Part shown: positions 11,917 to 25,194 of the stretch, in pieces
Position numbering within the stretch: the first letter of the stretch is position 1
How the letters are laid out: the number at the start of each line of letters is the position of its first letter
Assembly (NCBI GenBank): GCA_033239005.1
Contig: BSQZ01000011.1
Span: forward strand, 5,395,001 to 5,459,000
Origin: Lamellibrachia satsuma
Lineage: Eukaryota > Annelida > Polychaeta > Sabellida > Siboglinidae
DNA: 64,000 nucleotides
Direction of reading: 5' to 3'
Notes under the pieces: model-generated
Database searches by the model: none
Seen by the model: only the letters and a program-made list of their open reading frames with translations
Told to the model about the DNA's origin: nothing
Position numbers and translations under genes: made by a program

Positions 11917-11947
11917 TAAATTGTTTGTATTGAACCCCCGTCTTACT
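11848..11947. repeat. 100-bp perfect palindrome with AT centre
   Basis: Arms of 33 bp (11848-11880 and 11915-11947) are exact reverse complements: AGTAAGACGGGGGTTCAATA is followed by the AT run and returns as TATTGAACCCCCGTCTTACT. The centre is pure (AT), so the whole segment can form one hairpin. Confidence 0.95.
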
Positions 11948-11970
11948 ATATATGCATATATATATATACA

Positions 11971-14067
<2,097 letters not shown>

Positions 14068-14083
14068 ATCATGCGGGGCGTAT

Positions 14084-14640
14084 ATACATGGTACTGGTAA
14101 AACTGGCCGTCTAACCTTTTGTGGATATACAAAGCAATGCATCTTCAAAGGTTCATATGATTATATTCCTGTTCCTGTGAAACTCTAGATGGCATTCTTT
14201 AGTCGTAAGATGTTTCGTATTTCAATTTAAATCTCGATTGTGTGATAATTCTCGTATTTTATTTCGCGCGATTTGAGATGAATCATCTTCGGTGACGCCA
14301 CCTTCAGCGGCGAACACACTGTTCTCGGATTCGGAGGTCAAAATAGTGGAGTCCAGTGAAGTGTAGTTGGTAGTCCGAGAAATAGGGATCACCATCTCGT
14401 TAGTCCCTTTCAGCCTCGTTTTCCGTTAACGTTAACGCGCGGTTGCGTCGTGGTCACGTGTCGCTGCACCGTCGTCACGCGTGAATGCCCAACCATTGTT
14501 GATGACACGGAGGACGACGTAGTGACGCCATCGCGTGTGGTAGACACCTCTACCAAGGATGTAACTGCAAGGGTCTTCACTGCCAGTGATGCTGTCGTTG
14601 TGGCTAGCGATAGCCCAGTGGCAGATCAAATTCTTGGGTT
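14084..14640 (-). pseudogene. Gene G fragment, copy 1 (tail pieces, stalk piece, 3' flank)
   Basis: 14084-14215 matches the 3' flank of gene G (55240-55385), about 14277-14340 matches its tail (55948-56010), and 14430-14620 matches its stalk (56530-56725). Intervening coding sequence is deleted. At 14623 it is fused to a short CR1-like piece (CAAATTCTTGGGTTATTTAG). Confidence 0.85.
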
Positions 14641-14656
14641 ATTTAGGAGAAATATA

Positions 14657-15190
14657 TACATGGTACTGTTAAAACTGGCCGTCTAGTATTTTTGTGGATA
14701 TACAAAGCAATGCATCTTCAAAGGTTCATATGATTATATTCCTGTTCCTGTGAAACTCTAGATGGCATTCTTTAGTCATAAGAGGTTTCGTGTTTCAATT
14801 TCAATCTCGATTGTGTGATAATTCTCGTATGTTATTTCGCGCGATTTTAGATGAATCATCTTCGGTGATGCCTCCTTCAGCGGCGAACACACTATTCTCG
14901 GATTCGGAGGTCAAAATGGCGGAGTCCCGTGAAGTCTCGTTGGTAGTCCGAGAAATCTCGTTAGTCCCTTTCAACCTCGTTTTCCGTTAACGTTAACGCG
15001 TGGTTGCATCGTGTTCACGTGTCGCTGCACATTCGTCACGGGTGAATGCCCAACCTTGTTGGTGACACGGAGGACGACGTAGTGACGCCATCGCGTGTGG
15101 TAGACACCTCTAGCAAGGATGTAACTGTAGAGGTATTCACAGCCAGTGAAGCTGTCCTTGTGGCTAGCGATAGCCCAGTGGCAGATCAAA
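14657..15190 (-). pseudogene. Gene G fragment, copy 2 (tandem duplicate of copy 1)
   Basis: Repeats copy 1 with the same internal deletions and the same fusion to CR1-like sequence. The two are therefore a tandem duplication of about 570 bp of an already deleted piece. Small differences (for example a deletion near 14950) show independent decay. Confidence 0.85.
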
Positions 15191-15500
15191 TTTTTGGGTT
15201 ATTTAGGAGACATAATAACGTACAGGGAAAACACAAATTAAACCTCTGTATAAATAATGGTTAGACCTCATTTAGAGTAATGTATACCAGCTTGGAGTCA
15301 ATAGCGTAAGAATGATATAGATACGCTTGAAAGAATACAAAGGAGAGCAACTAAAGTGATTCCAGAACTGAGAAAACTTAATTATGAATAACGACTGAAA
15401 GAATATGGTTTAACAACCCTAGAGAAAAGGCGGTTAGAGGAGATCAATTTGAAGTTTTTTAGATATTGAATGGGAATTGCGCCTGGTAAAAGCCTGGGAT
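15190..15500 (+). mobile_element. CR1-like LINE 3' fragment
   Basis: Broken frame resembles the RT carboxyl end: LERIQRRATKVIPELRKL and LKEYGLTTLEKRRLEE. It is followed by a module (15500-15830) shared with 25795-26105. Confidence 0.75.
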
Positions 15501-15837
15501 ATTGATAAATCTTGTTAAACCAATTGAGCGGGGGTTCAATACAAACAATTTAGTAAATACTGCAAACCGTTGCTGAAGCTGAAAGAGCTGGTGGTAATGG
15601 CCAAACAAAATACACGCACATGGCAGGTGTGTCATTGACACTTTCACATGTGTGACAGCGTCATGGTGACATATTGAACGGAACCACTGCGCTTTGATCG
15701 TGTGAGTCACGATTTATTCAGATGAAGCAATCACCGAGACTCGCGCTACACCGCACATATTCTACCAGACTGACAGAATGACACGGTGTCGTTGAACAAC
15801 AGTACCGTCAGGCATTTTGCCAACCTGGACAAAAGTC
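15500..15837. repeat. Dispersed module shared with 25795-26105 and 2405-2510
   Basis: Contains the GGGGTTCAATACAAACAATT motif found in the palindrome arms, and CACCGCACATATTCTACCAG. No gene is seen. Confidence 0.6.
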
Positions 15838-16300
15838 ACCATGTACTACGTATGGTCTACAATGTTATATATGAGTGAAACCTGGACAATAAATATGCAT
15901 ATGGAGGATAGATTAGCAGTAACAAAAGTGTGCTTCCTTAAGAGAATACAACACATTTTGAACACTTTGAAGGTTCTGCACAGAGCAGGACAACAAGGAC
16001 AATTACTGGTAACGAGCAGAAGAAGACAATTACACATTTCTAGGACATGTATTAAGAAACAGTCAGATTGGAAATTAAAATAGGACACCAAGCCAGAGGC
16101 AAACAAAGAATAACAGACATTAAAAGTCTAAACAAATGGCTTGAAAGACCAGCCAGTGACACACTGCTGCTGACAAATACAAACGACAAAATAGTGTGGA
16201 TGACTATGATCGTCAACGTCACCAGACATGAAACCTGGAGAAGAAAAGGAACACCGATTGTAGACTCAAGTTGTCACCTGTTTGGTTTGGTTTGATCAGG
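15838..16300 (+). mobile_element. RTE-like LINE, 3' coding fragment
   Basis: Frames give YYVWSTMLYMSETWTINMHM, HISRTCIKKQSDW, then KQRITDIKSLNKWLERP and NDKIVWMTMIVNVTRHETWR, the terminal part of an RTE-type reverse transcriptase. Frameshifts and stops are present. Confidence 0.8.
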
Positions 16301-16555
16301 GATCGTGAATTTTTCTCAACTCATTTGTATTTGTAAATACGGAGAAATCTGCGTCTTTGTGGATTCAGTTCGTGCTTTCTTGGTTTATTTGCTTTCTTGG
16401 ATATTCTTTGCTTTTCATTCATTGATCTATGTCGGAAACATCTTATATCTGATATAGTTTACTCAACAGTAATTATTTCATTCATTTTTTATTCATACCA
16501 CCACCTATTGGCCTGATAATTAAATCAATTCTAGTTTGAACTTGTGTAATCATAT

Positions 16556-16825
16556 TGAACACATCCACACCACCATGGTAGAGTTGTGTTAACACATCCA
16601 CACCGCCAGGGTAGAGTTGAGTTAACACATCCACACCGCCAGGGTAGAGTTAAGTTAACACATCCACACCGCCAGGGTAGAGTTGAGTTAACACATCCAC
16701 ACCGCCAGGGTAGAGTTGAGTTAACACATCCACACCGCCAGGGTAGAGTTGAATTAACACCACCAGGGTAGAGTTGTGTTAATACATCCACCCCACCAGG
16801 GTAGAGTTGTGTTAACACATGTGCA
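16556..16825. repeat. 33-bp minisatellite
   Basis: About eight units of TTAACACATCCACACCGCCA followed by GGGTAGAGTTGAG. The period is a multiple of three, so both strands show open repeats (minus reads STLPWRCGCVN). There is no sign of a gene. Confidence 0.95.
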
Positions 16826-19189
16826 CCACAGAGATGAACTCGTCGTGTCTTGCAAAGGTCCACTACAATAATTCTTCACGGATCTTCTTTTCATATTTCA
16901 TGACACGGTTGTCGTCATCACTGATGGAATTAAGCAAATCTACGAGAACGAGCCTACGAGGCCTACACGGAGTCACTGCTTCTCCACAACCACATCGCCG
17001 TGATTCTGATCGTTGTCGAGATGGGTTGTCTCTCGTATAGCTTTGTATGCAGAGCGACTAGGGAACGACTGGCAGTACTGGGGGAGGGGGTACTTTGTGT
17101 GTTAGAAATGTCCTCAAATGAAGAACAAGTCCAGGAGGACGCCACTTCGCTGGGTCGCGGCATATATTTTTGACGTGACAACTAATCCGGCCAAAATAAG
17201 GGAGGAAGGGGTGCTCGGGCACCTGATGAACCCACTGGACCAGCCCACTCCTCTCGCTTATGGTTAATCACACAACTTCCCACCCCAATGGTTGTTTGGA
17301 GATTGGGTGGCCGGCTGTGTTTCACAAATGAAAGGGGTAGGTCAGCGAAAGTTTTGACATCCTGGGTCAATATCTCCCTTTCGCAGTTCCGACATTTCCC
17401 GAAATGCTCGGCGCCGAAAAGACTTGTTGTCTGATCGGGCGGAAGTGGGCTGCGACATTTATGCCGATTACCTCAAAGCAAATGCCGCATGCCAGTGTGT
17501 AGAGCTGTGTACTAACACTGTCGGACATGTCGCGGGGGGTTTGCCCGCCTTGCATTTACATATATACGGAGGTCTACGATTAGGATTTCGTCATATCCGG
17601 TACGACATTGGTCACGTGTTGGCATTGACAACGCTGATGAGGTCATGCCTCAGTTAAACTTCCTGATGTGTTAAGAATGTAAGGCATAGTAAGTTTGGAT
17701 ATAGCAAGTTTCTAAAAATTCATATGATCTGACATAAGTGCATTTGAGCAGAGACATTGCCAGGTTTGTTGGTAGAACCATGTTCGGCTGGCCCTACGCT
17801 GTGTGCACCGTTGTTACTCCGGAACAATTACCTTGACTCTTTAAAACAAATGTGTCATATTATGTAGAAAATGTACTGCGCTATTTATTGTTCGGTGTAT
17901 TTTCATATGGATTAACTAATTAATTTACTAAACACAGGGTAATATTATCGACACGTTCCAAGCGGTGCAATAACTAAACCAGTGAGGGCGTATTTAGGAT
18001 CTTGGAGTGGGGACCAAAGGAGCCAGGTCAGGCTATATTCACGGCGTAGTTCATATCCCTAAACCAAGGAGCCATTGCACAGTGTCCCCAATGTAATGCT
18101 ATGAAATATATATTATAACATTGGAAGTTTATACCGCCCAGGGATTATACCACGGAAGAAAAGGTTGTGAGAGGATTTCCATGGCGCCGCGACAGGCTGT
18201 GTATGATGGTTGAATAAATATCTATGATGCCTTGTTCATATTGACTCGATTACAATAATACCAAAGGAGTATTATTACACCCAATACGCCACTATGTGTG
18301 GTGTGATTTTGGAAATAAATATTAGTATTAGTGTCAAAACAGTATACATCAGATTGTCTCAGACGAGACAAATGGCAACTTCTGTGCACGATGATTGTGC
18401 GCAAGATAATTAGCTCCTTCCCAACGGTAGTCGTTATCTCTGATCACAACTGGCTTATATCTAGTCGTGTTCAGCACAATTCGAGAAACTAGATTTTGAG
18501 GAAGGTATTTGTTCACACGTCATTGGCAGAAATCCTTCAAAACGAGAGAGCGCTGAATTCAGTAACACACACTGTGCAGACTACATTTGCGCATGCGTGC
18601 AAGAATCAACGGCAAACATGATGGATTCGCGTTACATAATTTGGACTATCACTGCTTCCAGAATCGTGCGGCGTCTTTTTGCTACAGCTGGAAACATAAT
18701 AATAATAATATATGTCGCCATTGTTCAAATACAGTTGAACATAACAGTAAAATCGCAGTTTTAGTCACGATTAAATTGTTTATTTTGGGCGGTAGTCGGC
18801 ATCTGTTGAAGTACTGATGTTAAGCACCTTCTGAGTGGTGTTAACTAAAACAATTTTCAAAAACAAGTTACAAGCAGTGCGTCCTGCCATACATTACAAC
18901 TGCAGGAATCGAACTCAGCTGTATTGCCAATAACACAACTTTCGAAAACACGTTTGTCTTGCTTCAATCAATAACATACAGTATCAATACTTATCCACAT
19001 ATTAGGCACACAACATCATCTACAACATAATACTACATAGTAGTAGATTGTGGTGATGTGTATATGGAAGGTTCGGTAACATGAGCATACTGGTAACGTG
19101 GGCCAGTTCCATAACTTAGGAATTGTAAATCACAAGTTGTCATCTAGCGGTTACTTGCCGAGATAAGCAGTATAGTGGACCACGCAGGC

Positions 19190-19190
<1 letters not shown>
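16826..19190. other. Unassigned intergenic stretch
   Basis: Only short unconvincing frames are visible on either strand, with no domain or RNA gene I recognise. 17190-17270 weakly resembles 27980-28030. Confidence 0.5.
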
Positions 19191-19811
<621 letters not shown>

Positions 19812-20296
19812 CACACGCACGCACGCACGCACGCACGCACACACACTGTATATTATTATCTACAATATCGTATACTTTCCATAGTAGCACGTAATTATAA
19901 TAATTCAGTACACTGGGCTTAGTTAGCACACTGACTTCCAGACGTTAACGTCTACACGCGTCAGCTCATGACACAATCATCAACGCCTTCGTGGAATAAC
20001 GTCGAGTCATTTCCTGTCGATGAGTTTGTTTCTGATACTTAGGTCACACTGCTCTCGAGACAGGTCCGACGCCACTGCGGTGGCTGTCTTCGTGATCTTC
20101 GCACTGGGATAGTTATGTCTAGTCCGGTGACTTAAGACGATATAGGCCCAGAGTCACATACGGGGTTCACATTACATGACACGGGTTGCGACAATGGGGA
20201 GGGTAAATGCGACGACGATGAAGATCACCCGACCGCCCCGACTGCATGTACCGGTTCCGAGCGACAAGTTCGAGGTGCACATTGGCCAGGCTCGCT
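19812..20296 (-). repeat. 3' flank of gene B, inverted-repeat arm
   Basis: Reverse complement of 13480-14060, starting in a short (CA)/(CGCA) array. It probably includes the 3' UTR of gene B. Confidence 0.8.
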
Positions 20297-23200
20297 TCAG
20301 ACTGACGACTCACCCAAGCTCTGTCGCCGATCCGCTCCAACCTCGGCGGTGCTGCCGTTACCGAGTTGTTCGTAAGTGTTGCTGTTAACGTTGTTGTCTG
20401 GACTCCAAGTACTGGCGGGTGTTTGGAACCGGACTTGATGCCTCTGCTGTCGACGATAGACGTACACCGAGATGACGATGACTATGAGTACGAATGCAAG
20501 GGGCAGGATGACGGCCATTGCTAAGGTGCCGCCATCTACCGACTTGTGTTGTACCACCGGAGAGGGATCAGGCGAAGTTTGTTTAACCGTCGTGGATTGT
20601 TCGACAGATGTCGCGTTTGTTGTCGCGTTTGTCGTCACTGATGGTTGCGTGTTTGACGTCGTCAGTGTGGCTGCGTTTGTTTGAGATGTTATTGTTTGTG
20701 ACGTTGTTGTCGTCGTTATGCGTTGTGTTGTTGTCGGTGATGACGTTGTTGTGGTAGGTATGGTCATTTTCGTTGGTGTGGCTGTTGTGAATACAGGTAT
20801 TGTTGATGTGGTTGTTGCTAATGGTTGTATTGTCATTGTGTTTGTGTTTGTGGTTGTTGGAGTCACTATTGTTGTCGATGTGGTGGTATGTGTTGGTGTC
20901 GTGGTGGTAAGTGTTGAAGTGGGGGTAGATGCTGTAGTGGTGATAGGTGTTGTTGTTGTTGTTGTTGTAGGCGTGGTTATGGTGATAGGTGGTGTTGTGG
21001 TGGTAGGTGTTGTTGTTGTAGAAGGTGTTGTTGTGGTAGGTGTTGTTGTGGTGGTAGGTGTTGTTGTGGTGGTAGGTGTTGTTGTGGTTGTAAGTGTTGT
21101 TGATGTGGTAGGTGTTGTTGTGATAACAGGTGTTATTGTGGTGGTAGTTGTTGCTGTTGTGGTTGTAGGTTTTGTGCTTATATGTGTTGTTGTAGTAGGT
21201 GTTGTTGTTGTTGTAGGTGTTGTTATGGTGGTAGGTGTTGTTGTCCTAGTATGTGTGGTTGTGGTGGTATGTGTTGTCGAAGTATGTATGGTAGTGGTGG
21301 TAGGCATGTTTGTGGTGGTAGGTGTGGTTGTTGTGGTAGGTGTGGTTGTGGTCGTAGGGATGGTTGCGGTGGTTGGTGTGGTTATGGTGGTGGGTGTGGT
21401 AGGTGTGGTTGTGGTGGTATATGTTGTTGTGCTGGCAGGCGTTGTTGTGGTAGTAGGTGGAGTTGTGGTCATAGGTGTTGTATTGTTAGGTGTGGTAGGT
21501 GTAGTTATGATGGCATGTTTGGTTGTTGTTGTAGGTGTGGCTATTGGGGTAGGTGTGGTTGTGGTGGTTGCTTTTGTTGTTGTAGTAGGTGTTGTTGTTG
21601 TGGTAGGTTTTGATGTGGTAGATGTTGTTGTGGTGGTAGATGTGGTTGTTGTGGTAGGTGTGTTTGTGGTGGTAAGTGTTGTTTTGGTGGTAGGTGTTGT
21701 ATTTGTTGTTGTGGTAGGTGTGGTTGTGGTGGTAGGTGTTGTGGTAGGTGTGGTTGTGGTAGTAGGTGTTGTTGTGGTGGTAGGTGTTGTATTTGTTGTT
21801 GTGGTAGGTGTGGTTGTGGTGGTAGGTGTTGTTGTAGTGGTGGTAGGTGTGGTTGTGGTGGTAGGTGTTGTTGTTGTTGGTGTGGTAGGTGTGGTTGTGG
21901 TGATAGGCGTTGTTGTTGTTGTGGTAGGTGTGGTTGTGGTGGTAGGTGTTGTTGCAGTGGTGGTAGGTGTGGTTGTGGTGGTAGGTGTTGTTGTTGTTGG
22001 TGTGGTAGGTGTGGTTGTGGTGATAGGCGTTGTTGTTGTTGTGGTAGGTGTGGTTGTGGTGGTAGGTGTTGTTGTTGTTGTTGTGGTAGTTGTGGTTGTG
22101 GTGGTAGGTGTTGCTGTGGTGGTAGGTGTTGTTGTTGTGGTGGTAGGTGTTGTTGTTGTGGTAGGTGTGGTTGTGGTGGTAGGTGTTGTTGTTGTTGTAG
22201 GTCTGGTTGTGGTGGTAGGTGTAGTTGTGGTGGTAGGTGTTGTTGTGGTGGTAAGTGTTGTTGTTGTGGTAGGTGTTGTTGTTGTGGTGGTAGGTGTTGT
22301 TGTGGTGGTAGGTGTAGTTGTTGTGGTGGTAGGTGTAGTTGTTGTGGTGGTAGGTGTTGTTGTGGTGGTAGGTGTTGTTGTTGTGGTAGGTGTTGTTGTT
22401 GTGGTGGTATGTGTTGTTGTTGTGGTAGGTGTTGTTGTTGTGGTGGTAGGTGTGGTGGTAGGTGTGGTTGTGGTTGTAGGTGTTGTTGTGGTGGTAGGTG
22501 TTGTTGTGGTGGTAGGTGTAGTTGTTGTGGTTGTAGGTGTTGTTGTGGTGGTAGGTGTTGTTGTGGTGGTAGGTGTGGTTGTGGTGGTAGGTGTTGTTGT
22601 TGTGGTGGTAGGTGGTGTTGTCGATGTAGTTGTGGTTGGTGGAGTTGTGGTACCTGTCGTTGTTGTGTCCTTCCCTTTGCTGCAGCAAGTCCCGTCTCCG
22701 CCGGTGCTCGCTCCGACACATACACAGACAGTCCGCGTCACGTTTGCCTCCAAATTGCTCGCGCTGCACGTGTACCAGCCGCTCTGCCCGCGCCGCACGC
22801 CCTTCAAGGACCACATGGCTGTTGTCCTATAGTGTGTGCGGTTCGACGAAGGCGCCACTGTGATCGACTCACCAGACGGCGCTGCCCACTTCACTTCGGG
22901 AGGCGGGTCGGACTTTGCTGCGCACGAGAGAAACAGATCTTCACCCTCGGAGAGGGTAACGTTCCCAGTAACGCTAGCGAAGGTGGGTGGCGTGCACACA
23001 AAATCTTCCAGCTGTACGTCCCATATGTAACTGAATTCTGGTGTGAAGCAGTCGTCTCCGTAGCCTACCCCGGCTTGGGTCGATAGCCATTCGCGATACC
23101 AACGCATCTGGCAGTTGCAATGCCATGGATTGCCGGACGTTTTTATGAAAGGGATTTTGGCGAGCAGCGGTCCTATTGCCGGATCAATGTATTGCAGCTT

Positions 23201-24259
23201 GTTGCCCTGGAAGCCTAACGTCTTCAGTCCGATATCAACGTACGGTTGCAGATCTTCGACGGTCAGCGAACTCAGTTTGTTGTAGTCTACAAATAGTTCA
23301 TCGAGGTGAGGCGAAGCCTGTGTCAATCCGGCCGGCAGACGAGTCAGTTTGTTCCAATTGAGATCAAGTACTTTCAGTCCGGCGAAGTTGGAGAACATTT
23401 CAGGCGGACATTTGTCGATCGATGCGCGGGTGAGCGAGAACTTCAACAAGCTGCGTAGCCGTGAGTAGCGACGGAAGTCGAGCGACGAGACGGAGAATTG
23501 GTTGTTGCTCAAGTCGAGTTGTTCAGTAGTGAGGTACTCTAGGAAGGCGAGGTCTGTCACTTGACTTCCAACTACTGACAAGACAGTCAGGTTGAATCCT
23601 GTAAAAACTGTCTTATCAAATTCGAGTGCTTTCTGGTTGTCGTCAAGTGTGAACGTCTTCAGCCCGCCTTTGAGAGGCTGCAGTAGTCCAGATGGAATTC
23701 GCGAGAGGGCGTTGCCGGAGATATCTAGCGTAAAGATATTCGTTCCTACGAACGTGCCGTCATTAAGAACGTTAATCTTGTTAATATTCAGCAGTAGTTT
23801 CTTTAGATGGAGCCCGTTGAACGCGGAATGTGGCAACTCCTCGATGTTGTTCATGTGCATGTCGAGATGGCTAAGCTTCGTCGCACCTCTGAACGCTGCC
23901 GAATCAACGGTCTCGATCTTGTTCGAGTTCAGAGTTAGCGTCTCGAGTGCAGGTAGATTTTCGAAGGCGCCCGGGCCAAGCTTGCGCAGTTCGCCGCTGT
24001 CCATCTCCAGTATGCGCAGTACCGGAAGTAGAGGGAATGTGTGTGCCGCCGACATCTCAACAACGCTATTGTGTTGAAACGAAATCTTGACCGTGTCGTT
24101 GGGGAAGCCGAAGGGAATCTCAGTGAGTCCAGCATATTTGCAGTACACTTGCTTAATGCCTTGATACATCGCGCATTCACACGAAGTCGGACATTCACCA
24201 TACGCCGGGCGCAGCGCCACAAGCAGCACCGCCACCAGCACCGCCGCCACATTAAACAT
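20297..24259 (-). CDS. Gene B: LRR-Ig transmembrane protein with very long Thr-rich stalk
   Basis: Single open frame of 1320 residues. Signal peptide is about 1-21 (MFNVAAVLVAVLLVALRPAYG). LRRNT starts CPTSCEC, LRRs fill about 50-375, LRRCT is about 376-425 (NPWHCNCQMRWY...C...C), and one Ig domain is about 426-515 (LFLSC...GWYTCSAS). A short GASTGGDGTCC linker leads to a stalk of some 670 residues, mostly PTTTTT-type units, likely heavily O-glycosylated. The membrane helix is about 1244-1267, then a 53-residue tail with YEQL (YxxPhi) and a C-terminal ESSV that fits a class I PDZ ligand. The ATG at 24257-24259 lies 50 bp after a good splice acceptor. Role inferred: cell-surface recognition or adhesion. 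Ligand unknown. Confidence 0.9.
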   Translation of the reverse strand: MFNVAAVLVAVLLVALRPAYGECPTSCECAMYQGIKQVYCKYAGLTEIPFGFPNDTVKISFQHNSVVEMSAAHTFPLLPVLRILEMDSGELRKLGPGAFENLPALETLTLNSNKIETVDSAAFRGATKLSHLDMHMNNIEELPHSAFNGLHLKKLLLNINKINVLNDGTFVGTNIFTLDISGNALSRIPSGLLQPLKGGLKTFTLDDNQKALEFDKTVFTGFNLTVLSVVGSQVTDLAFLEYLTTEQLDLSNNQFSVSSLDFRRYSRLRSLLKFSLTRASIDKCPPEMFSNFAGLKVLDLNWNKLTRLPAGLTQASPHLDELFVDYNKLSSLTVEDLQPYVDIGLKTLGFQGNKLQYIDPAIGPLLAKIPFIKTSGNPWHCNCQMRWYREWLSTQAGVGYGDDCFTPEFSYIWDVQLEDFVCTPPTFASVTGNVTLSEGEDLFLSCAAKSDPPPEVKWAAPSGESITVAPSSNRTHYRTTAMWSLKGVRRGQSGWYTCSASNLEANVTRTVCVCVGASTGGDGTCCSKGKDTTTTGTTTPPTTTTSTTPPTTTTTTPTTTTTPTTTTTPTTTTTPTTTTTTPTTTTTPTTTTTPTTTTTPTTTPTTTTTTPTTTTTHTTTTTTPTTTTTPTTTTTPTTTTTTPTTTTTTPTTTTTPTTTTTTPTTTTTLTTTTTPTTTTTPTTTTRPTTTTTPTTTTTPTTTTTPTTTTTTPTTTATPTTTTTTTTTTTTTPTTTTTPTTTTTTPITTTTPTTPTTTTPTTTTTPTTTATTPTTTTTPTTTTTTPITTTTPTTPTTTTPTTTTTPTTTTTTPTTTTTPTTTTNTTPTTTTTPTTTTTPTTTPTTTTTPTTTTNTTPTTKTTLTTTNTPTTTTTSTTTTTSTTSKPTTTTTPTTTTKATTTTTPTPIATPTTTTKHAIITTPTTPNNTTPMTTTPPTTTTTPASTTTYTTTTTPTTPTTITTPTTATIPTTTTTPTTTTTPTTTNMPTTTTIHTSTTHTTTTTHTRTTTPTTITTPTTTTTPTTTTHISTKPTTTTATTTTTITPVITTTPTTSTTLTTTTTPTTTTTPTTTTTPTTTTPSTTTTPTTTTPPITITTPTTTTTTTPITTTASTPTSTLTTTTPTHTTTSTTIVTPTTTNTNTMTIQPLATTTSTIPVFTTATPTKMTIPTTTTSSPTTTQRITTTTTSQTITSQTNAATLTTSNTQPSVTTNATTNATSVEQSTTVKQTSPDPSPVVQHKSVDGGTLAMAVILPLAFVLIVIVISVYVYRRQQRHQVRFQTPASTWSPDNNVNSNTYEQLGNGSTAEVGADRRQSLGESSV
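20645..22666 (-). repeat. Thr-stalk coding minisatellite in gene B
   Basis: Units of 15 to 18 bp (CCTACCACCACAACAACA on the minus strand) encode PTTTT or PTTTTT. The reading frame stays open over about 2 kb. Larger blocks inside it repeat too, e.g. two copies of [20 protein letters not shown] at about 21830-22030. Confidence 0.9.
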
Positions 24260-24310
24260 GCTGTATCACAGATCTCGTTGGCATGTGACAACACGTTACC
24301 TTGCTGCGAT

Positions 24311-24323
24311 CTGAAACATAAAC
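24311..24323 (-). other. 3' splice acceptor upstream of gene B start
   Basis: Minus strand GTTTATGTTTCAG lies 52 bp before the ATG. It implies a 5' UTR intron whose first exon is not identified. Confidence 0.55.
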
Positions 24324-25156
24324 CGGTGCGTCACGGTTAATCGTATTACCGTAGTTTTTCTCCCATCAACATTAACTTATGTTTTCATAGCGTAATTGCT
24401 ATTGCTTAACTTATGTTCCTAAATTATATGTCAGATACGATCGTAGCCGATTATTTAGTGATTCTGTGTTCGTTGTTCATGCACCCAGTAAAGGCCCCCA
24501 CAAAAAGTTTGTCCCAGACAACACACGTTGTTAATCCGACACTGACCGAACGTGCAACCGGTGTATGGGGTTGTTGAAGCTATAATTAGTGTCTAGATTT
24601 TGTAAATAACATTTGAAATTGAGTACTGTAGTGTTTTGAACCAGGTTAAAAACACTCTGACCTTGTTTCAAAACGCTACCGCAGTGTTCTCGGGGTTGAG
24701 TGCTTTGAACTTATTACACCTGTCCATGTTTATGCTTACGTAACACAGGCACGCCCAGTTTACGTGACCTGCACGTAGATAGACACAAACTCTCTTTACG
24801 TGGCTCATCTGTGCAAGCCCAGTTATGAAATTTCCACCACTACAAAGAGCTGCACTACCGGGTAGGTTAAAGGTCATTCCTGCATCATCCTTACTCATCT
24901 CGCGACAAATGTAGTCTACCTAGCATCCGCTACGATATGCCAGCTCGTTTGTGCAAATGTGTGATTTCGTTTTGATAAAATCATCGGAAAAATTATTGAA
25001 TTTTTACCCGGATCCGATGAAAATTCGGTGATTAAAGTAAATTATTTCGATGATCTTATTAAAAGTACGCGCTAGTTTATTAAATCGACTGCGCATATTT
25101 CTATAGCTGGTCACACACTACAAATTTCAACGAACATGATTCGCGGTGTGCTGATA
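24324..25156. repeat. Segmental duplication, 5' flank of gene B (pairs with 967-2390)
   Basis: No gene is seen. It is shorter than the partner because several pieces, including the CT array, are missing. Confidence 0.7.
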
Positions 25157-25194
25157 TAAAAGTTTCAGAGTTGTGTGGTATTGCAGCTTCAAAG

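Noticed and set aside
16963..17181. Minus-strand frame of 72 codons at 16963-17181
   Set aside because: No recognisable domain, no start context, and not repeated elsewhere in the window.
18895..18960. Second tRNA-like B-box (GTTCGATTCC on the minus strand)
   Set aside because: No A-box or cloverleaf at the right distance.
21486..22814. Minus-strand frames rich in His/Asn/Tyr or Gln/Pro across the stalks (also 60671-62482)
   Set aside because: Shifted frames of the same short repeat; they start inside the Ig domain in the wrong frame.
20718..22832. Long plus-strand open frame of Val/Gly repeats (704 codons), and similar ones at 61097-62332 and 36159-36608
   Set aside because: They are the antisense of the Thr-stalk repeat; no domain, and explained by the real minus-strand genes.
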